A stretch of 64,000 nucleotides of DNA from Dictyobacter kobayashii (GTDB lineage: Bacteria > Chloroflexota > Ktedonobacteria > Ktedonobacterales > Ktedonobacteraceae). How positions within the stretch are numbered: the stretch's first letter is position 1; every line of letters starts with the position of its first letter. The translations under genes were made by a program, and so were the position numbers. The stretch is from positions 4,836,001-4,900,000 of the forward strand of contig NZ_BIFS01000001.1 in the NCBI RefSeq assembly GCF_003967555.1, written 5' to 3'. Positions 53,281-62,639 of the stretch are shown piece by piece. Under the pieces are notes generated by a model. That model did no database searches. It was not told where the DNA came from and worked only from the letters and a program-made list of their open reading frames with translations.

Positions 53281-54240
53281 TTATTCCTTATGTGGATCAG
53301 GATCATGGAAGATAGTGAGGTCCCATGTCTCGTGCCAGGGAATCTCCGGGATGCCGGCTTTTACCTGCAGGGGGAGCCAGACATAACGCGAATCGCTAAG
53401 GTCGCGTGGATTCCAGCGGTCGGCCAGAAAAATAAAGGCATTTTGCTGTCCTGGCAGCGGAAGCACAAATGTCCCTTGCGCATTGAAGGTGTATTCCGCC
53501 TGGGGTCCTGTACAGGGATTGCCCACAACTTGCCAGGGACCGAACGGCGATGAGGCGACCGCGCACTCGGCCGCGTTGGCTGCCCAACCTGTGCAGCCAG
53601 AGGTGATCAGGTAATATTTTCCAGCGTGCTTGAACATTGCCGGGGCCTCGCGCCCTTCGTGACGGCGTGGATAAGAAAATTGTTTCGTGAATACATCTTT
53701 GATGGTTAAGTAGTCATCACTCAACTGCGCGATCGTAATGTTGCGATTGTACTCCGATGCAAAAATCAGGTAGGCGGCGCCATCGTCATCCTGAAAAACT
53801 GTGAGGTCGCGGCAATCGGTGTTGCAAGGCGTTACACTTTCAACGTAGCGATAGGGACCTGTCGGTGTCGCGCTGACGGCAACTCCGGCGCGGGCATACG
53901 TATAGTCGGCTGTGTCGATGTGCATCCACATTACATAGCTCTGCGTCTCTCGATTGTAGATGACCTTGGGGCGTTCAACGATTTTTGTTGGCGCAAGATC
54001 GTGGTCCGGATTATCCTGGACCGCCGGGAGCACGATGCCTTCGTCTTGCCAGTGCAAAAGATCGCTAGAAGAGTAGCAGGAAACGCCGATCACATCGACC
54101 CGGCCTCCCTGCGGTAGGGTCGGACCATTTTTGTTTTCACCAAACCAGTAATATTTTCCCTGCTCATAGAGTATTCCTCCTCCATGAGCTTGAATGGGCT
54201 GGCCATTCAGATCGTTCCAGATGCGCCCTGGAGCAAACAT
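53281..54240 (-). CDS. Glycoside hydrolase family 43-like protein
   Basis: The 319-residue protein fits the five-bladed propeller of GH43-type enzymes: AHGGGILYEQGKYYWFGENK, LLHWQDEGIVLPA, ERPKVIYNRETQSYVMWMHI, DCRDLTVFQDDDGAAYLIFA, EGREAPAMFKHAGKYYLITS. The acidic residues in RDLTVFQDDDG and EGREAPAM sit where the catalytic acids are expected. It probably cleaves a plant galactan, xylan or arabinan side chain; it has no signal peptide. ATG 54240 has AAGAGGTG upstream. Confidence 0.8.
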   Translation of the reverse strand: MFAPGRIWNDLNGQPIQAHGGGILYEQGKYYWFGENKNGPTLPQGGRVDVIGVSCYSSSDLLHWQDEGIVLPAVQDNPDHDLAPTKIVERPKVIYNRETQSYVMWMHIDTADYTYARAGVAVSATPTGPYRYVESVTPCNTDCRDLTVFQDDDGAAYLIFASEYNRNITIAQLSDDYLTIKDVFTKQFSYPRRHEGREAPAMFKHAGKYYLITSGCTGWAANAAECAVASSPFGPWQVVGNPCTGPQAEYTFNAQGTFVLPLPGQQNAFIFLADRWNPRDLSDSRYVWLPLQVKAGIPEIPWHETWDLTIFHDPDPHKE

Positions 54241-54799
54241 ACCTTTCACCTCTTAAACGCTTTCAAGTTCACATCTTTACCCAGAGAAGCTTTTTCTTGT
54301 GTTGATTAGTGAACTTAGCTGTAAGTTTTCTGCGCGATCATATATTTTGTGCGTGAAGTATAGACAACAATAAATTTGCTGTCAAGGTAGATTTTATCCT
54401 GCTTTTTCCATTTACCAGGCCATCTGTTTACAAATGTGTTTTTGATCAATACACATTTGTGAAGATAATGTATATGTATTGTGAGAATCTCCCAGGTAAT
54501 AATTATAGTGGATTATTTAAGCAAATTTACCTGATTATTGATAGAAATGCGCTCTACACACGTGTAGAGCGCCGGGTATTATTATCTGGTTGAAAAGCTT
54601 TTTTCAGCGAGCTATTTTCATTACATGTGCCCTCGGGATATGTGCTATTTCGATGGAAGGAAGGGCTTGTATTTGATTTAGATTGATTTATTTCGATGTA
54701 ATGGGAATATGGCTGAAGCTCCAGACTGCATATTGGGTGCACGTTTATTTGTTACTGGAGACCAGGCAGGTGGAACGCTATTTGATAGTAAGAGTTGAT
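54241..54799. other. Gap with a short palindrome, no visible gene
   Basis: Mostly AT-rich sequence. At 54549-54572 GCGCTCTACACACGTGTAGAGC plus GC forms an 11 bp stem around a central AC, possibly an operator. No reading frame with a ribosome site was seen. Confidence 0.5.
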
Positions 54800-56011
54800 T
54801 CATGATTGGTTATCTCGGTGCTGTCGGTACCGCTGGTACAGCCAGAACGCGATCCACAGTAAAGCCCCAATGAACAGGATAAGTAGGATGATTGTGAGTA
54901 CTTCTTTGTTGATCAATGTCGCTGGGGTGGCTGTGGTCGTGGTGCTGGCTGGGAGTGGCGCATGGGCGCTGGCGGGCGGATAGAGTCCTGTGACGATGAA
55001 GTGTGGCGTTCCAGCTACGTGAATACTGGTGATGATGTTGCGCGCAGGAATATCCAGCATTACGACCTCGCCATTGGCCAGCGCGACGAAGCCCAGTTGT
55101 CCATCGTTCGTGATAGCGACCGCTTGTGGGGCGCTGTTGAGCTGAAAAATATGCGCTGGCTCACGTGGCTGCTCCCGGCTGCCGGCGGTGACGGGGTTCA
55201 GTACAGCGAGCTGCTTGTGCTGGCTATCGGGGACATAGATCTGCCCGGTGGTGGCATCGTAATCCATGGGGCCGAACTGCCCTCCCGTAAGCAGCGTGCG
55301 CAGGAGGCGCCTGGTGTTGAGATCGATGGCGATGACGCTTCCCTGGCGCGTGGTGATGTAGGCGGTGAAGCCACCAGGAATACTGATATTGCGTGGTCCT
55401 TGCTCCATGGGTATCGTGCCGAGTGCGTGGCCGGTGACCTCAAAGATGCTAAGGGACGTGGTGCCACTGATCCAGAGCTGGTTAGGGGTGTCAGGTGTGG
55501 CGTTGGCCGCAGTCGCCGCCGTGACTGCCAGTCCATAAATAGGCTGCCGGGTTGGGAAGGTTTTTTCGATGGCACAGTTTTGAGGATTAAGCGCACGCAC
55601 GCTACTATCTCCCTGTCCGGCTGTGTACAAGACGCTGCCATCCAGGCTCAACGCCATTAGCGCTGGTTGTCCCGGTAGGGCGGCCGCGCAGCGTAGCTGG
55701 CCAGTGCTGGCATTAATGATCGCGACCCGGCCCAGGGCTGGTTGGGCGAGGTAGAACGACTGTCCATCCAGGCTCAACAGGACCGCGCTCGGCCCTCCAG
55801 TTTCTGTAAACGTACGCCTCACGCGCTGGGTGGCGATATCAATCACGCTGACACCTTGTCCCCCTCCAGCCACATAGGCAAGCTGGGGCGCGCCACCATC
55901 AGCACGCGCGGACGAGGGGCACAAACATATAAATAATATCGATACAAACATAATAAGGGATAAGAATGCATAAATAACAATATTGCGCTGTGTGCGCGTG
56001 TTTCCCTCCAT
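54800..56011 (-). CDS. Membrane-anchored YVTN-type beta-propeller protein
   Basis: The 403-residue protein has an N-terminal signal/anchor (VIYAFLSLIMFVSILFICLC), a seven-bladed-type propeller of YNCE/YVTN pattern (LAYVAGGGQGVSVIDIATQR, GRVAIINASTGQLRC, GSVIAIDLNTRRLLR, GEVVMLDIPARNI) and a C-terminal membrane helix (VLTIILLILFIGALLWIAFW) with a basic tail. The bulk is outside the cell. The role is probably adhesive or ligand-binding. The ribosome site is GAGGAACACAACT. Confidence 0.82.
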   Translation of the reverse strand: MEGNTRTQRNIVIYAFLSLIMFVSILFICLCPSSARADGGAPQLAYVAGGGQGVSVIDIATQRVRRTFTETGGPSAVLLSLDGQSFYLAQPALGRVAIINASTGQLRCAAALPGQPALMALSLDGSVLYTAGQGDSSVRALNPQNCAIEKTFPTRQPIYGLAVTAATAANATPDTPNQLWISGTTSLSIFEVTGHALGTIPMEQGPRNISIPGGFTAYITTRQGSVIAIDLNTRRLLRTLLTGGQFGPMDYDATTGQIYVPDSQHKQLAVLNPVTAGSREQPREPAHIFQLNSAPQAVAITNDGQLGFVALANGEVVMLDIPARNIITSIHVAGTPHFIVTGLYPPASAHAPLPASTTTTATPATLINKEVLTIILLILFIGALLWIAFWLYQRYRQHRDNQS

Positions 56012-56549
56012 AGTTGTGTTCCTCTTTCTATTGTATCGCTAAGTGAATTTGTGTTATAAGCCAGTCTTGATATAAAGACGAAGAATGGCTGAGAATAAAA
56101 GAAAATTGAGTTCTTAAATCAGTATTTAACTGATCCATTTATTAAGCATGAGCAAAAGTAGATCGCTCAATAGTGTAAAGAAATTATGCCAGCATTCGTT
56201 TTTTGATAGGACTCGTATTTACTCACCGATTAAAGTTAAAAAAACATATATCTTTAAATACGCCGCGCCGCACATATATAAATACATCTATACAAATACA
56301 TGTTTTTATGGTATACTCAAATCGCAACCAGTACATTTAATGCTTGCCAGGCCTTTTATCGTTTTTTGATCTTTCTCTGCTATCCAGTACCTACAGTGCC
56401 TTATGGTATCCACGCCTTAAGATGCTGTTATTTGTTATTTTATAGCTAGAAAGCCTCCATCAAGTATCCAACCTATGTAATGTATGTCACCACATTGATC
56501 AGTACAGAGTCCAACTTTTGCGTCACACTTACGAACGAGGAGGACTACA
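56012..56549. other. Gap before the cytochrome oxidase operon
   Basis: AT-rich sequence between divergent transcription units. No reading frame with a supported start was seen. It should hold the promoters of the propeller gene and of the oxidase operon, but none could be placed with confidence. Confidence 0.5.
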
Positions 56550-57251
56550 TTGAAGCAGCGTGCGTCTGGTATTGTTCTTGGTGTCGTCGGAGCGATCGTT
56601 CTCGGTTTCGCCGTGCTTGCCGCGATATGGCAGGGGGTGAATGCCATTGGTGGCCTTGGCTACGAGCCTGGTGTGCTGAAGGCTTCTAAAACCGGAACAA
56701 ATGAGGCGACCATCTCACTCTCAACCTTCCCCGATAGTCAGGTATGTCACCAGGATGCCAATGCCCAGCAGATCGAGTGGGTAAGCTATTGTCCTACTAC
56801 CAGCCTCGAAGTTCCTGCCAATAGTCTGATTACCGTCGTCATCAACAATTATGATAGCGCGACCAAGCTGGTCAACCCCTATTTTCGGCAGGTGCAGGGA
56901 ACGGTTGGCGGCGTTGAAATGGTCAACAACAAACCTATGAGCCAGGTGAGCGCGGACAACATCTCGCACACCTTTACCTTGCAATCGACGCCTGAGGAGG
57001 TCCATCCTTTATTCGTCAGTGTGCCTATCGTAGCGGTTCCTGATGATGCCCCTGACGCTGTAACGATTGCTGGCAATCAATATCCCAGGCCCAATGTTAT
57101 CTCGTTCCAGTTCCGCACTGGTCCGGCAGGCACTTACATCTGGCATTGCTATGATCCCTGTGGTGCTGACCGCGTGCCTCCGTATGGTTTCAGTGGCGCG
57201 ATGTCGACAACTGGATTTATGGCCGGGACGTTGCAAGTCACAAATTATTAA
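56550..57251 (+). CDS. Membrane-anchored cupredoxin-like protein, first gene of the oxidase operon
   Basis: The 233-residue protein has an N-terminal membrane helix (about 5-30) and an extracellular cupredoxin-type beta fold. Likely copper ligands are the His in DNISHTFTLQS, the Cys/His of TYIWHCYDPCG and a Met near STTGFMAGTLQV. It may bring electrons to the oxidase, like a membrane-held plastocyanin or sulfocyanin. Start is TTG 56550, clearly placed by AGGAGGACTACA. It lies 10 bases before coxB. Confidence 0.78.
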   Translation: MKQRASGIVLGVVGAIVLGFAVLAAIWQGVNAIGGLGYEPGVLKASKTGTNEATISLSTFPDSQVCHQDANAQQIEWVSYCPTTSLEVPANSLITVVINNYDSATKLVNPYFRQVQGTVGGVEMVNNKPMSQVSADNISHTFTLQSTPEEVHPLFVSVPIVAVPDDAPDAVTIAGNQYPRPNVISFQFRTGPAGTYIWHCYDPCGADRVPPYGFSGAMSTTGFMAGTLQVTNY

Positions 57252-57261
57252 GGGAGGCAAG

Positions 57262-58041
57262 ATGTCTGAGGCGAATATCCAGGAAAATACTGAGGGCGCT
57301 TTGCCTGCGCGTCGAGATCCGCATCATTTGCGCCGTGCAGTGATTATCTGGGCGGTGCTTTCCATCATCGGCATTGTGGCTGTCGTGTTTCTGGCTCCCC
57401 TGGTGCTTCCCGTGGCCGCGGACGATATTGACGCGGTTGATAACGGGACCCTGGTCTTTTTTACCGCGCTGGCCGTACCGGTGGCCCTCTTTGTGTTTGT
57501 CTTTCTGGGCTATAGTGTGCTGGCCTTTCGGGTCAAAGAACAACCAACTGAGGGAGCCGTGCCTTTACAGCCAACGACGGGACTACAGATTGGTTGGCTG
57601 GGAATTACCGGCCTGCTGTGCCTCTTCCTGGTGATCTGGGGATTGTTTGCATCTTATCAGCAGACGGTGGCCGCACCAGCTAATCCACTGGTCGTCCAGG
57701 TGACGGGTCAGCAGTGGCTGTGGAACTTTAATTATCCAGAATACGGTGCTTCCACCCAGGGGCAGTTGATTGAGCTACCGGTGAATCGTCCGGTAGTGTT
57801 CGAAGTCACCTCGAAAGACGTGCTGCATGGTTTTGCGATCCGTTCGCTGGGGATACGGGTAGATGCTAATCCCGGACAGGTGACCACGACCACGATCGTG
57901 ACGCCTTCGCGCATTGGGAGCTACAGCGTCGCCTGCGTAGAACTGTGTGGACTCTATCACTCCTATATGTGGTCATCGGTAGATGTAGTGAGTAGTTCGT
58001 CGTTTAACTCCTGGATTGTCAGTCAGGGGGGACACTTATGA
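57262..58041 (+). CDS. coxB: Cytochrome c oxidase subunit II
   Basis: The 259-residue protein has two membrane helices (about 27-50 and 68-90 and possibly a third near 115) and the CuA domain. The CuA site is complete: CVELCGLYHSYMW gives Cys-x3-Cys-x3-His-x2-Met, with the other His in DVLHGFAIRSLG. The start ATG follows AAGGGAGGCAAG. Its stop overlaps the coxA start by 4 bases (ATGA), so the two are translationally coupled. Confidence 0.95.
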   Translation: MSEANIQENTEGALPARRDPHHLRRAVIIWAVLSIIGIVAVVFLAPLVLPVAADDIDAVDNGTLVFFTALAVPVALFVFVFLGYSVLAFRVKEQPTEGAVPLQPTTGLQIGWLGITGLLCLFLVIWGLFASYQQTVAAPANPLVVQVTGQQWLWNFNYPEYGASTQGQLIELPVNRPVVFEVTSKDVLHGFAIRSLGIRVDANPGQVTTTTIVTPSRIGSYSVACVELCGLYHSYMWSSVDVVSSSSFNSWIVSQGGHL

Positions 58042-59993
58042 GCCAGGTCAAGCGCGCAAGTCTGCTACAAAGCCTTTTCCCCAGCGTGGTCTCCGGGGTG
58101 CTGCTTGGCGTCATTGGAGCCGTTATCGCGTGGGTGCTGCTGGGCATCTGGGCTCCAGATAATCATGATGCGCAGTTGGTAGCCGCTTATACAGCCTGGG
58201 TGCTTTTCTTCTTTATTGGTATCGGGGCCTTTAATGGCGTGGGACGGTGGGGCTTTAGCCGCCGTGATGCAACGCCGGCCGAGGAGTTGCAACTGGCTGG
58301 CAAGGATCAGGGGCTCTGGCGTTACTTCCGCTATACGACCGATCATAAGGTTGTAGGGATGCAATACCTGGCCACTGTGTTGATCTTCTTTTTCCTTGGC
58401 TCTATGGGTGCCTTTCTGATCCGGCTGGAACAATCCAGGCCAGGTGCGATCTTCCTGACACCTTCGACCTACAATACCATCGTGGGCCTGCATGGCATCC
58501 TGATGATTGTGGCTACTATCATCATGGTTAGTGGCCCATTTGGCAACTTTGTACTGCCGATCATGATTGGGGCGCGCGATATGGCGTTCCCACGCCTCAA
58601 TGCCTTGAGCTACTGGCTGCTCTTCTCGGCTATTCCGGTCTTCTTTTCGACTCTGGCCTTTGGCGGTTTCCCAACCGGCTGGACCGGTTATGCTCCGCTC
58701 GCGGTGCAGGAGTTGACGCCCGGGATGGATGCCTACTGCTTCACGATCATACTCTTTGCTATCTCGACGACGATTGCGGCCCTGAATATCGTGACGACCG
58801 TGCTGGTGTTTCGCGCCCGGGGCATGACCTGGGGACGGCTGCCGATCTTTGTGTGGGGCGTGTTGCTCTCGGTCTTGCTGGGTCTGACGGCCTTCCCGTC
58901 GTTCATGATGTCCCAGATCATGGTCTTGATGGACCGGGTTTTCCAGACCTCTTTCTTTATCGCCGCCTCCGGGGGCAGCAACTGGCTGTATGAGCATATG
59001 TTCTGGTTTATGGGACATCCTGAGGTGTATGTGGTTGCCTTGCCCGCGATGGCCGTGGCGGCCGAAGTGACCTCGGTCTTTACCCGTAAGCCGGTGTTCG
59101 GCTATCGTATGATGATCGGCGGCCTGGTGAGCATCTGCATCTTGAGCGTGCTGGTCTGGGGACACCACCTCTATACCAGTGGTTCGGCTTCCGCGCTGGA
59201 TGCCCCCTACATGCTTGATACCGAGCTGATCTCTATCCCGACCGGCCTGTTTTTCCTGGGCATCATCGGAACATTTTGGCGTGGCAAGGTCTGGATGACG
59301 GTACCGCTGCTGTTTGTGGTTGGCATGCTGGTCAACTTTGTGATCGGGGGTGTAACCGGCATCTACCTGGCGGACCTGCCGACCGATGAGATCTTGCACG
59401 GCGGCATGTTTGTGACGGCGCATTTCCATTTCACCCTGGTTGGGAGCATGGTCTTTGGCTTTTTCGCGGGCTTCTACTACTGGTTTCCCAAGATGCTCGG
59501 CCGGCGCCTTAATCCTACCCTGGGACGACTCCATTTCTGGCTCTTTGAGATCGGTTTCCTGGGCACGTTTCTGGCGCTATTCTATGCAGGCTTGCAGGGC
59601 GAGCCGCGCTGGTCAGCCAATGTTGCTCCTTCCTATGCGGTGGCCAATCTGATTGCCAGCCTGTTTGCTATCTTGATCGCGGCCTCTGTCTTCACGCTTG
59701 TCTATAACGTAGTGCTATCGGTGATACGCGGAGAGCCTGCGCAGGCCAATGAGTGGGGCGCCAGGACGCTTGAGTGGACTGTGCCGACGCCGGTGCCGCT
59801 TGAGAACTTTGAGCATTTGCCCGAGGTGAAGGGATTACCCTATGATTATTCGTCCCCTATTCCGGTCAATGGTGCCGCGGAGCTTGCGGCTACCCTGGTG
59901 CCTTCTACTCCACGCGACTATGTGTTACCTGTAGCAACCAGTACCGATGGCGATGCACCAGGCACGTCCCTGGAGACACCGTTGGAGAATTGA
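58038..59993 (+). CDS. coxA: Cytochrome c oxidase subunit I
   Basis: The 651-residue heme-copper oxidase core subunit has the low-spin heme His in TIVGLHGILMIVAT, the CuB His with its crosslinked Tyr in FWFMGHPEVYVVALP, the His pair in WGHHLYTSG and the high-spin heme His in TAHFHFTLVG. GHPEVY is typical of A1-type enzymes. It reduces O2 to water while pumping protons. The N-terminus has two extra helices, and the C-terminus a polar tail of about 80 residues. It overlaps coxB by 4 bases. Confidence 0.95.
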   Translation: MSQVKRASLLQSLFPSVVSGVLLGVIGAVIAWVLLGIWAPDNHDAQLVAAYTAWVLFFFIGIGAFNGVGRWGFSRRDATPAEELQLAGKDQGLWRYFRYTTDHKVVGMQYLATVLIFFFLGSMGAFLIRLEQSRPGAIFLTPSTYNTIVGLHGILMIVATIIMVSGPFGNFVLPIMIGARDMAFPRLNALSYWLLFSAIPVFFSTLAFGGFPTGWTGYAPLAVQELTPGMDAYCFTIILFAISTTIAALNIVTTVLVFRARGMTWGRLPIFVWGVLLSVLLGLTAFPSFMMSQIMVLMDRVFQTSFFIAASGGSNWLYEHMFWFMGHPEVYVVALPAMAVAAEVTSVFTRKPVFGYRMMIGGLVSICILSVLVWGHHLYTSGSASALDAPYMLDTELISIPTGLFFLGIIGTFWRGKVWMTVPLLFVVGMLVNFVIGGVTGIYLADLPTDEILHGGMFVTAHFHFTLVGSMVFGFFAGFYYWFPKMLGRRLNPTLGRLHFWLFEIGFLGTFLALFYAGLQGEPRWSANVAPSYAVANLIASLFAILIAASVFTLVYNVVLSVIRGEPAQANEWGARTLEWTVPTPVPLENFEHLPEVKGLPYDYSSPIPVNGAAELAATLVPSTPRDYVLPVATSTDGDAPGTSLETPLEN

Positions 59994-60015
59994 TAGCCTT
60001 GATAGGAGACATGTT

Positions 60016-60606
60016 ATGAATACAGCCCTGGAGCAGATGCACGAGATTGAGCCACGGGTGCGCGTGGTGCGGGCGCGTGCCGCCGTGCTACTGCTCATTC
60101 TATCGGATGCCTTGTCTATCGTGGCTATCATGGCGGCCGGTGGCTACCTGAGTGCGCTCGACACGCTGAACCAGTACAGGCTCTCTGGCGAGCATCCCCC
60201 GGCCTTCCTGCCTGGACTCCTGTTGATTATCGGGCTGCTACTGAGTGGGCTCTCTTACTACTGGTGGGAGCGCTCAGTGCGTAAGGATGATGGTAGTGGG
60301 CAGCAGGTTTTCTTCTACCTTGCCCTGGTCTTGATGGTGCTGGGCCTGGTCGGGCAGATCTGGATCGGTGCGACCCTGGGTTATGCCGCTCCTTTCCACG
60401 CCTATGTGAGCTTGATGCTACTGTTTACCTGGTACGCGGCGGCCCATCTCTTGCTGACGGTGATTGTTGGTGCGCTCATGCTGGGGCGACTGTTGCGTGG
60501 TCGTGTGGCCGGCTATAGCTACCTGGTGACCTCGGTTGGCTATTGGTGGTACTACACTGTTATCGCGGCCTTGATCATGTGGCTCTTTGCCTCATTATTG
60601 ATGTGA
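60016..60606 (+). CDS. coxC: Cytochrome c oxidase subunit III-like protein
   Basis: The 196-residue protein has five membrane helices, with conserved glycines and the closing YWWYYTVIAALIMWLFASLL typical of short bacterial subunits III. It starts 22 bases after coxA at ATG 60016, with GATAGGAGACATGTT upstream. The sequence is diverged, so the assignment rests on context and topology. Confidence 0.8.
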   Translation: MNTALEQMHEIEPRVRVVRARAAVLLLILSDALSIVAIMAAGGYLSALDTLNQYRLSGEHPPAFLPGLLLIIGLLLSGLSYYWWERSVRKDDGSGQQVFFYLALVLMVLGLVGQIWIGATLGYAAPFHAYVSLMLLFTWYAAAHLLLTVIVGALMLGRLLRGRVAGYSYLVTSVGYWWYYTVIAALIMWLFASLLM

Positions 60607-60679
60607 TAGGCGCCTGGAGCTCGTATGTGTGGGGCCTGGTATCAGCGATGAGAGGTCGAGCGGCGATGACACACTGGCC

Positions 60680-60860
60680 TATGCGGTGCTTAAAAGTGGA
60701 CCGAGCGTTTGGGTACCGCGTGGAGGAAAGGGTCATGCTAGGAGGTACTTAGGCGCGGGGATACTGGGCCGCCGCTCTACGGGGGGTGGCAAGCGAGGGC
60801 TGAGCCTCGCACCTACGGGGGTGGCACCTACGGGGGGTGGCGCCTACGGGGGTGGGGTGC
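60680..60860. repeat. Family C fragment with a 16-base tandem repeat
   Basis: The GCGTTTGGGTACCGCGTG and ATACTGGGCCGCCG segments match the family C element at 35341 in reverse. From 60777 to 60858 the unit CTACGGGGGTGGC recurs three or four times at about 16-base spacing. The 60607-60913 gap holds nothing else. Confidence 0.6.
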
Positions 60861-60913
60861 CTATGATGATGGGTGTTTTTGGTTGCGCTTGATTTCCGTT
60901 TGGAGGGATGGCG

Positions 60914-61807
60914 ATGGGTATCTGGTTCGATGCTAATGGGTGGCCGGTGCCGCCTGTGGTGCTGCTGATCTGCCTGGTTGGTGAGACGTTGTACCTGCGG
61001 GGCTGGTCTGTGATTGTCAATCGGGAGCAGGTACGGGACGCTGGCAGCAGGGCTGGGGAGCCATGGCCGGCCTGGCTCTGGCGCGGTGCCTTCTTTACCG
61101 CTGCGATATTTACGTTCCTGCTTGCCGCCAGCGCGCCGATAGATACGCTCTCCGCCAGTCTGTTCTGGGTCCATATGGTGCAACACTTGCTGTTGCTGGT
61201 GGTCATGGCTCCGCTACTGGTGGCCGGGGCCCCGCTGCTGCCGCTGTGGTGGGGGCTGCCGCGAGCGTTGCGCGCCTGGTTGCAGGTGCTGGCTCGCTGG
61301 CCTCTGGGACGGGCCGTTGCCCGCCTGGGATACTGGTTGCGCCAGCCGGCTATCTCGTGTGGGCTCCTGCTGGCCGGTATCTGGATCTGGCATTGGCCCA
61401 CTCTCTATGACCTGGCGTTGACCAACGATCTTATTCACGATTGGTGCGAGCATCTGATCTTTATCGCGGTAAGCGTCCTGTTCTGGACACAGATAATCCC
61501 ATCGCCTCCGCTGCGTTCGCGCGCCAGTTATCTGGGCAAGATGGGCTGTATCGGGGTGGCGATAGCGCAAAATGTGGTGCTGGCTATTCTCATCGGGTTC
61601 GCTCCCCATCCTATCTACGCTCCTTACGCGCATATGGTGCAGTGGCCGGGAGGACTCTCAGCCTTACAGGATCAGCAGTTTGGCGCGGGCATCATGTGGA
61701 CGTTTGGGGATGTGCCGTTTGGCGTGGCTTTCAGCGTCCTTTTGCAGCGCTGGCTGATCCTGCACACCGATGATATCGGCACCAATGTAGCGCTGGGGGA
61801 GCACTGA
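60914..61807 (+). CDS. ctaG: Cytochrome c oxidase assembly protein CtaG (caa3 type)
   Basis: The 297-residue polytopic protein has eight or so membrane helices and the family motifs HMVQHLLLLVVMAPLLVAGAP, WIWHWPTLYDLAL and DWCEHLIFIAVSVLFW with conserved His. It is needed to load copper into the oxidase. ATG 60914 is chosen since GGAGGG lies 6-7 bases before it; ATG 60908 would overlap that site. Confidence 0.9.
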   Translation: MGIWFDANGWPVPPVVLLICLVGETLYLRGWSVIVNREQVRDAGSRAGEPWPAWLWRGAFFTAAIFTFLLAASAPIDTLSASLFWVHMVQHLLLLVVMAPLLVAGAPLLPLWWGLPRALRAWLQVLARWPLGRAVARLGYWLRQPAISCGLLLAGIWIWHWPTLYDLALTNDLIHDWCEHLIFIAVSVLFWTQIIPSPPLRSRASYLGKMGCIGVAIAQNVVLAILIGFAPHPIYAPYAHMVQWPGGLSALQDQQFGAGIMWTFGDVPFGVAFSVLLQRWLILHTDDIGTNVALGEH

Positions 61808-61819
61808 AAGGAACTGGCC

Positions 61820-62548
61820 ATGCGCAATGTAGAGAATAAAGAACGTACGCCAACTGAGGATACTGCGGTGCGCGTGCAGGGAGGGCGGGTGCGCACACTG
61901 ACCTTGCTATCCTTTTCAATTACGTTTGTGTTGATTATGCTTCTCGGTGCGCTCTGGGGGTCCAGACTGCTTTTTGCGGCTCGTAACCAGGCGCCGACTG
62001 CCGAGGCCATCAATTCTCTGGGCGGTTTTCCGCTACCGGGTAAGGCCGCGCCAGATTTCACGCTGGTCAACCAGTTCAATCAGCCTGTCACGCTATCAAC
62101 CCTGCGTGGACGCGAGGTGGTGCTGGCCTTTATCGATGCACGCTGCACAACGCTTTGTCCGTTGACGGCTGAGATTATGTATAACGCGAAGGCTCAGCTA
62201 AAGCCTGCCGAGGCCAGTAAAGTTGTGCTGGTAGCCGTCAACGCCAACCCTGCCGCGACCAGCGTCACCGAGGTTCAATCCTGGTCGATCAAACACGGCA
62301 TGCTGCACCAATGGCTATTTCTCACTGGTACGTCGCAACAACTGCAAGCGATCTACCATCAGTACAATGTTTATGACCAGGTCAGCACCAATGTTGCCGT
62401 AGTGCACGATCCAACCATGTTCATCATCGATGCTCAGGGGCGCTCGCAGCTCTATTACGAGACGCTCGATTCCAGTCTCAAGGCCGATCTTAGTAGCGAG
62501 GAGAATGGCTTGCTGGCTGGCATGCGGCATTGGCTTCCACAACTTTGA
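61820..62548 (+). CDS. SCO1/SenC-type copper chaperone for oxidase
   Basis: The 242-residue protein has one membrane helix (about 28-52) and a thioredoxin fold outside. It holds the copper-binding CTTLCP (C-x3-C-P) and the distal His in VAVVHDPTMFIIDAQG. SCO proteins insert copper into the CuA site of subunit II. The start follows GAAAGGAACTGGCC, 12 bases after ctaG, so it is in the operon. Confidence 0.92.
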   Translation: MRNVENKERTPTEDTAVRVQGGRVRTLTLLSFSITFVLIMLLGALWGSRLLFAARNQAPTAEAINSLGGFPLPGKAAPDFTLVNQFNQPVTLSTLRGREVVLAFIDARCTTLCPLTAEIMYNAKAQLKPAEASKVVLVAVNANPAATSVTEVQSWSIKHGMLHQWLFLTGTSQQLQAIYHQYNVYDQVSTNVAVVHDPTMFIIDAQGRSQLYYETLDSSLKADLSSEENGLLAGMRHWLPQL

Positions 62549-62639
62549 TACAACCATGTTCCATCCCACCAGAAGCAGCGTGGTTCATTGTAGATTGTAA
62601 CGCTTGTTGCTTTGAGGTTTCGCATGAGGGATTCACTTT

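Noticed and set aside
58065..59534. 489-residue minus-strand reading frame
   Set aside because: It is the mirror of coxA, rich in His, Gln and Arg, and has no family features; coxA is certain.
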